DNA from: Moniliella sp. 'wahieum'
Lineage: Eukaryota > Basidiomycota > Moniliellomycetes > Moniliellales > Moniliellaceae
Assembly: GCA_003971905.1 (NCBI GenBank)
Contig: RSEE01000143.1
Span: 1 to 64,000 of the forward strand
Length of the DNA: 64,000 nucleotides
Direction: 5' to 3'
Shown here: one piece after another, positions 55,300 to 64,000 of the stretch
How positions within the stretch are numbered: the first letter of the stretch is position 1
Layout of the letters: every line of letters starts with the position of its first letter
Translations under genes and position numbers: made by a program
The notes under the pieces: model-generated
Database searches by the model: none
The model's input: only the letters and a program-made list of their open reading frames with translations
Told to the model about the DNA's origin: nothing

Positions 55300-57068
55300 T
55301 TAATACGTAAACCCGACCTGCTTATTGGCCACATCGAAGCTGATAGTGGACACCTGGAAGAGGGGGTCACCAAGATGACCGAGTTCTCAATGCCAATGTC
55401 TTCGCCTACGATGGCGAATTGGCATTGGCCATTGGACGTGTGCCAGCGGACGTGGCCGCTCCGAGGGGGATGACGTTGGAGCCAAAGCTGAGGTGGACCG
55501 TGGGCGGGTGGTCGCAGTCGTACGTGGCTTGCAACGTGCCTTGGGAACTGCTGTACTGTAGTCGAGCGAATGGTACAGCGACTTAGCCACACTCTTTGGT
55601 GCTGCATAATGAATGCATAATGTCACACATGATAGAGCAACGTTGAAGATTGAAGATTGGATCCGTCAGTACTCAGTGCTCAGCGCTCAGTCGACGAAGG
55701 ATCCTGCGTCCTGCATTATCGAGAGGCTCAACATGGAACCAGTGCAACGTACCAACAATCAAGCTCGTTCCTGCAAGTCGGTCGTTTGAACGCCAGATAC
55801 CACAGGAACCAAAACCAGAACCACAAAGAAAGAGATCACATGTCGATCACAGAAGAAAAGTCAGCCACATTTTGTCTGGACGCACGTTGGCTCTTGTCTC
55901 GGCAGCAAGACGCAAGATCAAAGCACAGGCATTACACCACAGCTCACGAGACCACAACATAATCTAGGAGTTAGTAATTTTGTTGCATGAATTCGCACTT
56001 ACCTGAATCCACAATCCCAGTGACTTTTGGTTAGATCGCGGCATCGACGGACCAGTAGGACGCATTGGACAGCTTGACGTACGATGCGCTCGGGTCGGCC
56101 TGGCCCAGGGACAAGTACGATCCTGATTCGCGCAGCTTGAAGGTAAATGCCTGTTTGTCAAGGGAGCCAGCCTTGATGAGGGATTGGAAAAAGGGTTCCT
56201 TTTGGAACGAGCTAGGTCGGGGAACGCATGCCGGAAATCCCTGACTGTTGCCTTCGTTGGAAATGAACTGTTGGGTAGAAAACGCCAATGTACGCCTTGT
56301 CCGCTGACACGCGCCAATCGACAGTTTATCCGAGTACACTTCCCCGATGCCGTGGTGCCGTCGCCATACGAGTCTTGGAACGTGGTGCCCGTGTTGTTGG
56401 ACGTACTGACTTGAAGGGAACAAACGCAGTGGGATTGACCAGCGTGTCACTGCTGCCAGTGTCAAAGTCTGGTGGGGCAGGATAAATAGAACAATAGACC
56501 CGTTAGCTACTGTGGATACGCACATAGGTGCCCGGCTTTCGCTCGGGACAGAGAGAGATAGCGTACCGATCGGGATGTGCTGTGGGGGGTTCCAAATGAA
56601 ATCGTGCCTATATCCATGCCAGACATACACCGTACACCGTACACACGTTCACCCATCCCTCTAATAAGGATACAAAAGAAGATACAAGATTTTCAAGGAC
56701 CTTCCACGCTTCTCCACGTGCCAAAAAAGGAACAAGGGAGAGGCGCGGGGGGGGGGGGGGGGAACGTACCGGTCCAGAGCGCCTGCGATTCCTGGTCGGA
56801 CAAGGAACGTTTCCCGTACCACGACGAACAAGGTGGCTGATATCAAGTGGGGTTTAGTTCCCATGTTGCGTTCGTAGTGGCCAACGTACGTAATACTTGG
56901 ACTTCAACCGCTCCATTTCCTTCGATACCATCGTCCCGTCCACCACGCCACGTTTGTCGGTCAAGAAACGGGAGCGGACGAGGGGAACGTCGATCTTGGA
57001 CTCAAAGGGGAGAGCAGATGCGCCCCAAGCACCCTCAGGGCGCCAGCAAGGATATGGTGAAGGTGCAT
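55300..57068 (-). CDS. secreted pepsin-like aspartic protease
   Basis: Extracellular A1 protease. The start at 57068 opens a signal peptide (MHLHHILAGALRVLG, then ALPFESKIDVPLVRSRFLTD after one indel) and a propeptide (GTMVSKEMERLKSKYY). At least five exons. The first active site is DFDTGSSDTLVNPTAFVPF. YGDGTTASGEVYSDKLSIG, FPACVPRPSSF, PFFQSLIKAGSLDKQAFTFK, LRESGSYLSLGQADPSASYV and NASYWSVDA follow. The second active site TGIVDSG ends at a GTAAGT donor; a 39-bp intron with TACTAAC and CCTAG is likely (55964-56002). HPPTVHLSFGSNVIPLG, QCQFAIVGEDIGIENSVILG and FQVSTISFDVANKQVGFTY end the protein. Both catalytic Asp are present, unlike the protease-like gene at 30 kb. Exon limits are approximate. 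Confidence 0.9.
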
Positions 57069-59566
57069 GATCAACAAGGGGCTTAGGGAGTGTGTAAGTG
57101 AGTGGTATGGGGCAAAGGGAAAGGTTGGATAAAGCGGAGGTAGAGTGGTGGGGAAAGGAAGGAAGGGTAGTAGGAAAGAACGGAGGGAGTTGGGTAGTAG
57201 GAAAGACGGAGGGATTGGGGGAGGGGGAGATGAGACCACAACGACGAGAAAGCAGACGGTTTCTATAGTAAGTTCCTCTTCAGGGAGATCAGGGGATCAG
57301 ATTGGGATGCCATATCTCGTTTTGGAGACCATGAACGATCTCTCCACAGCCACTGTGGTGCCAGGCTCGCGCTCGCCCCCGGGAGTCGTGCATCTACTTG
57401 AGATGCGGTGACGTTCCTGGAAGAGGCAACTGATCTCTTAGAAGCTAGGACACCCTGGAAGGGGACTGGGGGGTGGGGAGAGAGTGTCGATGAAATCGAG
57501 CCTGAACGCTGACTGGGCCTGGGTCGAGGACGAGGAGGCTGAAGGCTGAAGGGCTGAAGCCTCAGGGGCAGGCGCAGGGACATTGAGAGGGGGTTGGATG
57601 GGCGAGAGGTCGGCGCGAGAACAGCAGTGGACCTCCCGGGTGCTGTTGGTGCTGTTGGAACGTGTGTTGCCGTGGCTGGCTGAGCCTCAGCGCCCAGGTG
57701 CTGAGATCTCGCTGAGATGGAAGATCCAGGTATCGAAGCGCCACGTAGAGTGACTAGTGACGCGGGCGTCGCGCCTAGCTGCGTCTTCTGACTGAAGCAT
57801 GAGTCCATGAGTATTAGTATAGAGTACAGAGTTCTGACGCGTGACGCGGGACGGAGCAGCTGTTAGGGGGTGGCGTGTCTTACACAAGACAGAGGGCAGA
57901 GGGGCAGTGTGACGGTTGACGTTGTGTGGACACTCCACACGCTAAGCAACTGGGGCAGTAGTACCCAGTGGGAGCAAACGCCCCAAGGCGTGGTATGTTG
58001 GATGGCCGCGTCGACGTTCAAAACGTTCATCGATCATCGTTGGGCGAGCGACTGCTGAGTATACTGACGCCCAGCGTAGAGTGGAAGCTTGACGCTCGAA
58101 TTGAATACCGAAGATTGACTGAATGGGCCGCGAGCGAACTCGCTCTCGTGGGGCGAGTTGGCTCGCGCAAGTTGGGATGGATGTCTGACCGGCTGACCGT
58201 GACCTTGGCGTCTACGCACCATATATGATCGAGAATCCATCATCGATCATTGATCATGATGATGATCGCGCATAGGCGGAGCAAGGCGGGGGAATAGCGC
58301 TCTGAGATGTCATGTGTGAGATCCGATGTCTGATGGTGTACGCCAAGTCAGAGTGGGCCTTCTCTCCGATATGCAGGATGACGTCGATGACTCGATGACG
58401 CGCGATGTCGATGATCGAGGACGAGACGAAGACGTATCGACATATTGACAGATTCGCGCGCGTATGTTGGGGGCGCGCAAGCCAGGAAGATTGCCTGGCC
58501 AATCTCCGGTCAATGTGGTCAATCCGGTCAATATTCACTTGACGATTGGATATTGGCGGATTGATCAGCTCAAAGGACCACTGCAGGTTGACATGTTGAC
58601 ATCAAACGCATCAACGTAGTCTGTGTTGGGCTGCAGTGAGGCCGAGGAGGGTTATAAGCACTTGATTATGAGGCCTGAGGCTCAGCCACTCAGGTAACCG
58701 GTAATGCAAAGGTACCCCGAGAGGGTGGCTATCGTGTGACTCGCCTGTACGAACCATTTTATCCCAGCCTTCTGACCTCAAAAGCTAAATAGTGGAAAGA
58801 GTAGCTCTTTGTACTCCACTGTGGGTTCGCAATCGCTCCAAAAATGAGGCCTTTGTTCGGAGCTCGTTTACGACGTTTATGGCCGGATACATATGCCTGG
58901 ATTATCAATGATTAATGATCAATGATCGATCAGATCATGATCTGGTCATATCCTCGCCTGTCAACGCATCGACGTCTCGACGACTGACGCACCCATGGTA
59001 TAGGATTCACCTTCAACGTCTTCAACGTTTTCAACCAGTTATATAACGTATTGAACGTTGAAGCTTAAAGGTTGAAGTTCATCGTGTTGAATCCACGTTC
59101 AACAGCAAGAATTAATCTTCAAGCTTCAACCCTTCATGGTCCCACTGCTTCATATTGAGAAGCTTCAAGCTTCAAGCTTCATTCCCACATCAACCAGCGT
59201 CATCGAGTCGAGTCTACTTTGGTGGAGTGTACAGCACTGTGGTGTAGCAGACGCCTATTCAACGTTCAACATTCAACGTTCAACGTTCAACACTCAACGT
59301 TCAACGTTCAACACAAGTCCGACTCCAGCCTTCCAGTCCTCGCGTCTTCAACGCCTTCAAGCTTCAAGCTTCAAGCCCTTTCCCAAACCCATGACAATCC
59401 ATGCAGAATAACCGACAACCGGCAACCGTCTCATTATCTTTTCTCCCTTCTCCGACCCTCCGCTGCCCACACACGTTCCCACCGTACTGCTCTCCACCCT
59501 GACCCGTCAGGCATCAGGCATCACATGCACAGGTCACAGACCACGAACAATGACCTGGGGCGCGTC
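57069..59566. other. long intergenic stretch with dispersed repeats
   Basis: About 2.5 kb without a supported gene. G/A-rich at 57120-57250. A 181-codon minus frame at 57263-57808 is Ser/Pro/Arg-rich and unconvincing. GATC/ATGATC palindrome clusters lie at about 58220-58265 and 58905-58945. (AAGCTTC)n occurs at about 59110, 59158-59182 and 59353-59376, and TTCAACG repeats at 59256-59313. Confidence 0.5.
59256..59313. repeat. TTCAACG heptamer array
   Basis: About eight TTCAACG/TTCAACA units. Isolated copies recur at about 59010-59100 and 62134-62165. Confidence 0.85.
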
Positions 59567-61661
59567 TCATGCCAGCCCGTGCCATGCGCCCATACGCCCA
59601 TGCCCACACGCACATACGCACGCACGCTCATTGTGGTGGCCAAGCAGCTTGGACGTCCGAAGTACAAAGCATAGCGAGCAATTCTGGGCTCCAGACCGGG
59701 TCGTAAAGTCCAATGCGCTCCCATCCAGTCCAAAGGGGAGGAAAGGATCGTACCCTGATCCGGATGTGAATCCGAATCCGTCTGTAGGTGGGAACACGTT
59801 GCCCAACACGTTGCCCGCTGTCCCTGGCGGCACGACGGTGCCCAAGTTAGGTTCGATGCCCAATACGTCGCGCCAGGTGTCCTCGGCTGGTGGGTCCATA
59901 GGGAGAGGGGCAGTAGTGATGGCCAAAGGTGGCGTGTCCACGTTCACGCCCACGGCTGCTCGAGGTACTGTTGTACTGTGCTCCGTTGGTTCTTGGCCAG
60001 GCTTGGATTGGGGTTCCTTGGTTGGTGGTTCGGTTGTGGCTGGGGTGCGTGTGTGGCAGAGGAAGCGCGTTGGATCATACTTGTAGCACGTCGGCGAGGC
60101 GGTTCGAGTCGGAGACCATTTGAATTTGTCGGATGGCGTCGATCAACGTGGTGGCCATAGCCATAAGGTGAGCGGATGGGAAAGGCCGCGCGGAGCGTGG
60201 TTCGCCGCTCCACTTTCCGGGGGATCCAATACGGTTTGGGCAATGTTATGCAGAAAGACGTTGGGTTGCCCTGTGATCACGTTAGGTGGTCTCTGTGTAG
60301 TGTGCGAGAGCATGCGCATGATCCACAGTGCAAACGATGCGAGATGATCTCGTATGAACCGGGCCATACGTGGCAAAATGTCCCCATCCGCTAAACATCG
60401 ACCGGAAAGTGCCCATACGTTCTGTCGCCTGTACGCTTCTTCCGTTGCACGTTGGCCCATTGGGACGTGCGCAGGGACGGGTCACGGGTAAAGGCGATCC
60501 AGAGGACGAGGTAGAGCCAGTTCCACGTGGTCAGAAGGGCAACCTGCTCTAAGAGCAACAGACCATCCTTTCTGCCCCTCGACTGCTCGGTTGGTACGGG
60601 CATACTCCGTGCCGCCGCCCAGGCTTGCGGGTCCTGCGCCAGGTTCGGGTTGACGTTAAGATGGACGGGCAAAACGTACAGTGCGTCGAATAGGTCGTAC
60701 GCGGTCTGAAAGGAGATGTTGGAGCGTGTGGGGGCATAGCGCTTCTCGGCAGATACGCCGAGCGGCGAACATGAGAACCGACCAGGGATAGTCGCGCAAC
60801 GAATCTATCGTTACCGTCCAGCCAATATTCTCAGTGGGGATCTGGTACAATCGTCCTGAGCAGCGGCGCGAAAGGCGTCATAGCAGAGGATGATGAGGAA
60901 CAGTTTATAGCGCCGCTTTCTGTCCTGATCATCCACGGTTCCTGTTGCGGGCACCTCGTTGAGTTTGTGGAACAGGGCCAGGTCGACGGCAAACCCGCGT
61001 GCGAGCGGATTGCGCTTCAATGGGTCCTGCAGACGCGCGGCTGGGCATAGGAGAAAAACTTGCCTAGGGACAGAAGGTAGACGCTCTCCACAGCATCGAT
61101 CCCATCCTTTGCCATGCGGAAGGGTTCGTTCATAAGCTGGACACAGTAGTCGAACAACGGGCCAACAAGGCTGTGGTGCTGTCAATCGACGATTGCCCCC
61201 GCGCAGCAACCGATAATACCAGCAGAGGCGAGATACGCTTGCGGGAGGGTCGAGCAGCGCAAGCGGGACCGGCTGCTCGAAAGAAAGACAGGCCAAGTAC
61301 TCGTACCTTCGCCGAAACTCAGAAGGCGACAGACTCAGTTGGAAAACCTGGCCGGGTCCCTTGAGGAAGGCGTCAATGCAATCCTCGAGCACGGGCCGTG
61401 TGAGCCCTTCGACCTGGGTCAACACATGCACCTCGTCCCATAGTCGAGCATGGAAGAGTTCCGAGACGCAGGATGGGAGCTGGTCGGATCTGGCAGTGAG
61501 GAGGACGTGATGGTGTGTAGGCAGGACATTGGAAACGCCAACCTTTGTGGGCGATTGGGGTTTGGGAGAGGAAGAGGAGGAGGTAGCAGCCTGCTCTTGC
61601 AGCTGTTGTTGTTCCCGTTGGGGGCGGTTGCTGGCTGCTCCTCCTCCTGGGGAGGGTGGTG

Positions 61662-61700
<39 letters not shown>

Positions 61701-61942
61701 GTTTGCTGGTTGATGAGGGCCATGATGCGTTTGCCACGTTTATGTTTACCATTGGAAAAGGTGGGGTGGGTGTCCAAGGCGCGCCGCTTGGGGGCTGCTG
61801 GTTTGGGGCCGGCCGGCGGAGGCGAGGAGGCGTCTTGGCAGGTCAGGCCCATCGCCCACAGACTCGCAAGGGCCACGGATCCGGCATCGCGCACACACTT
61901 GACCTTCCGGGACCGGCAGGCGATGCACACCGACGGACGCAT
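59567..61942 (-). CDS. Zn(2)-Cys(6) fungal transcription factor
   Basis: Nuclear binuclear-zinc-cluster regulator. The start at 61942 gives MRPSVCIACRSRKVKCVRDA, with the first three Cys at the right spacing (CxxC, then x6 C). The second knuckle is split by indels: GPCES in one frame and MGLTCQDAS in another. KRRALDTHPTFSNGKHKRGK is a basic stretch. A poly-Gln run (CAG array at about 61663-61699) and Ser-rich segments follow. The middle homology region includes SELFHARLWDEVHVLTQVEG, RPVLEDCIDAFLKGPGQVFQ, EYLACLSFEQPVPLALLDPP and DLALFHKLNEVPATGT. The C-terminal part has TTWNWLYLVLWIAFTRDPSL and an acidic/Gly-rich end (TWRDVLGIEPNLGTVVP, GFGFTSGSGYDPFLPFG). Frame breaks at about 61870, 61700, 61150, 60860, 60420 and 60100. 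About 790 residues. Targets are unknown. Confidence 0.82.
61663..61699. repeat. CAG/CTG trinucleotide run inside the Zn2Cys6 gene
   Basis: About twelve CAG codons on the minus strand, encoding poly-Gln between the zinc cluster and the middle homology region. Confidence 0.9.
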
Positions 61943-62556
61943 AGACCGAGGGGGTCCGGGGGAGGAGGGGAGGAGGAGGAGGAGGAAGGAGGTGATGGCG
62001 AACGAAAGGCGGGGGTGGCGCGAGCGCCAGCCGACGCTTGCCTCGTAGTGACGTACTGATCGATTGATAGGCTAGAGGTCACATTCACAGCCACTAGCGG
62101 CTGCGCAGCGACTAACTTGTTCGTGGTGTGTGCAACGTTCAAACGTTCAACGTTCAAATATTCAACCACGCGGGCGGAATTGGTTGGCCCGGGGCGGAGG
62201 GCTTGCCGAGGATAGCCAGTAGCCAGCTGCCACGGTTCATGTATTAGAGTGTGGGATTGGTTGGGCTGGTTGGGCCCGTGGATATGTATAGCCTCAACCA
62301 TCGTCGGCGCCCAGCCCCTAGTACGCAGCCAGGAACGTCTATGTGCAATGGGAGCAGCGTTGTCAGCCCGCCGTGGTCACCCTGATGCCAGGTTATATGA
62401 CAACTCGATGTACTCAGTATACAGGAAGCACCGAGGCACTCGGCTCTGACATCGTGCTGAACCGAGAACGGAGAACCGAGTGCAGATGTAAATTTCCGAT
62501 ATGGGCATCGACATCGTCCCTCGAGATCAAGCAAGAGAGAGACAATATGTGTATGG

Positions 62557-62599
<43 letters not shown>

Positions 62600-62799
62600 T
62601 GGCATGCGTGCGCAGGACCCTCTAGCTTAGTAGCGTAGTAGCTTAGCGGCGGGAGAGAATACAATGGCCCAATGACACCATGACCCAATGGCAATGGCCG
62701 ATCTCGAGTCACACTAGTCATCGTCATCGTCACCATTACATTGGAATCGGTGTCGGTGGTTGAACATCATTGCAGTTGCATTTGCATCGGTGTCGGTAG
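61943..62799. promoter_or_regulatory. upstream region of the Zn2Cys6 gene
   Basis: No gene. Contains GAGGAG repeats (61955-61985), TTCAACG-like units (62134-62165) and the GA microsatellite (62559-62596). The repeated phrase TTGCATCGGTGTCGGTRGTT lies near 62745 and 62780. Confidence 0.45.
62559..62596. repeat. GA dinucleotide microsatellite
   Basis: About eighteen GA units without interruption. Confidence 0.95.
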
Positions 62800-64000
62800 T
62801 TAAATTGGGCGTGTTAGAACAGTCCACCATGGACGACTCGAGTCCCAAGTCGTCCGCGCCCACATCGTGCCCGCAATCACATCATCAGCCATACGAAGAA
62901 TTTCACTGAGGGTACGATGGTGGGTGCTGCTGCTCTGCGAGGCGCGGGGGGCAGGATGACCAGGGTCGATGGCGGCTGTAGTGGAGGAGCCGGGAGAGGG
63001 AGAGGGGGAGGAACCTGCAGGGGCAGCTCGGGTGGTGGCACTACCGCTCGTCTTGCTTGTCCCGCTCGTAAGACCGGACGAGGCAAGAGGAGCGACGTGA
63101 CTTGATGACGTGGTGGGGGAGAGGGAGGCAGAGGCCGAGGGAGAGATCGAGGCGAAGCAGTGGGAGAAGAGGCGGTAGGGGGGGGTTGGATAGTGATCCC
63201 ACACGGGGAGTACCAGGGGCAAAGGGGGACGATGTGCCTGACGCTGATCGGTTCTTCTTTGGTGGGAAAAGGTCGATCAACGATTGCTTACTGGTTGAAC
63301 GGGGGCCAAAGGAAGTAGTGCGATTTGCACTCCCGTTCCCATCCCCACCCCCATCCTCCACCGGCAGAGGTAGGGGTACCGGGAGAAGAAACAGTAGGGG
63401 GTGTGCTACGGGTGGGTGCGCAGCCGCAGCCGAAGGCAGAGTCGAAAGCGAGGGTGCATCAGTAGACGAAGTTTCGGACCCGGGTACGTGGGAGGGATTA
63501 GAATCGGGGGGTAAAGGGTTGGCAAGCCGAGTTGGAGTGGCTGGAGTCACAATATGAGGCGGCACCGTGGTGACAGAGACCTTTTCCTCAGTCTTCTTTT
63601 CATCCGGGACCACTGGCAATCCCTCGCCGTCGTCATGGTTTCCTCGATATCCTTCGGCAAGGTCACTTGGGGTTGCGATGGGGAAGCAAGCAACGGAACC
63701 GGTATCTTTTGCTTGGATGGCGCTATCTTGTGACCCGCGCCGAGGATGAGTGGCTGTCGGTAGAGGGGTGGCCGAAACGGGCTGGGCAGGCGGAGGGGGA
63801 GAAGAGGAGGGACGGCTGACAACCAGGGTCGGCGGGCAAGGGCGAGCCATCTGTCTCAGTAGGGGGGGCAAGGGTGGTGGACTGTTCCGCAGGCAGTGGC
63901 ACTGCAGATGCCTTCTCTTCCTCGTGACCAGATGCGGGAGGCTCAGTATCAGACAGACGGACAGGCGATGTCTCCTTGGCGGCAGAGTTGCAGTCACGGG
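62800..64000 (-). CDS. Ser/Pro-rich protein of unknown function, 5' end outside window
   Basis: Continuous minus-strand coding-like sequence entering from the right edge. It is dominated by Ser, Pro, Thr and Ala with a few more distinctive pieces: VPDEKKTEEKVSVTTVPPHI, PTRLANPLPPDSNPSHVPGS, FGPRSTSKQSLIDLFPPKKN and RSASGTSSPFAPGTPRVGSL. Towards the end comes THHRTLSEILRMADDVIAGT. The SKQSLIDLFPPKK and SEILRMADDV segments look like short linear motifs in a disordered regulatory protein. Frames change at about 63170 and 62870. The stop is uncertain (62800 in one frame). No family recognised. Confidence 0.5.

Noticed and set aside
57263-57808. 181-codon minus-strand gene
   Set aside because: Ser/Pro/Arg-rich, no conserved pattern, in a repeat-rich spacer.

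Overview
This window looks like a nuclear segment of a GC-rich basidiomycete fungus. Genes are closely packed and carry few, short introns (39-128 bp) with GTRNGT-type donors. The protein set is fungal: a RIB7 reductase, an INO80 subunit, a yapsin-like and a secreted aspartic protease, a GH128 glucanase, a Zn2Cys6 regulator and a small YABBY-like HMG protein. A smut-related (Ustilaginomycotina-like) yeast would fit, but that placement is an inference from style, not from a diagnostic marker.

Layout. 1-4 kb: low-complexity DNA with a possible unidentified gene. 4-17.9 kb is a dense housekeeping block: RIB7 (+), a La-related protein of LARP7/Pof8 type (-), the Ypt6-GEF subunit RGP1 (+), ARP5 (-), a triple-KH RNA-binding protein (-), UMP kinase URA6 (+) and a glutathione S-transferase (+). 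17.9-29.9 kb is gene-poor. It turns distinctly AT-richer from about 22.4 kb and holds an old, broken Ty1/Copia fossil on the minus strand. 30-33.5 kb: a large membrane-anchored aspartic-protease-like protein whose second catalytic motif looks lost. 34-38.5 kb: a Gly/Tyr-rich protein, ribosomal protein eS7 and a secreted GH128 glucanase. 38.9-39.4 kb: two tRNA-Trp(CCA) copies facing each other. 39.7-47 kb: cytochrome b5 reductase, a secreted FAD/BBE oxidase, SEC61 alpha and the mRNA-export helicase DBP5. 47.5-48.2 kb: a relic piece of the mitochondrial ATP synthase alpha gene. 48.7-50.8 kb: NOT2 of CCR4-NOT. 51.26-51.33 kb: an array of five E-boxes at exact 15-bp spacing. 52-62 kb: the HMG-like protein, a PQ-loop transporter, a secreted pepsin-like protease and a Zn2Cys6 transcription factor. 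An unidentified Ser/Pro-rich gene runs off the right edge.

Two features colour the whole window. First, nearly every conserved gene shows one or more 1-2 base indels, mostly in homopolymers, and changing the length by one base restores textbook family motifs. The simplest reading is an unpolished long-read assembly rather than mass gene death, so all coordinates below describe gene spans whose reading frame is interrupted in the given sequence. Second, simple-sequence arrays (tri- and hexanucleotides, polypurine tracts, poly-G or poly-C runs) are very abundant next to and inside genes.

The genes do not form a pathway cluster. Several share short divergent promoters: LARP7-like/RGP1, KH/URA6, FAD oxidase/SEC61 and HMG/PQ-loop. 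I did not find a defence system, a biosynthetic cluster or a CRISPR array. The strongest candidates for something new are the degenerate-site membrane aspartic protease, the LARP7-like gene and the phased E-box array.
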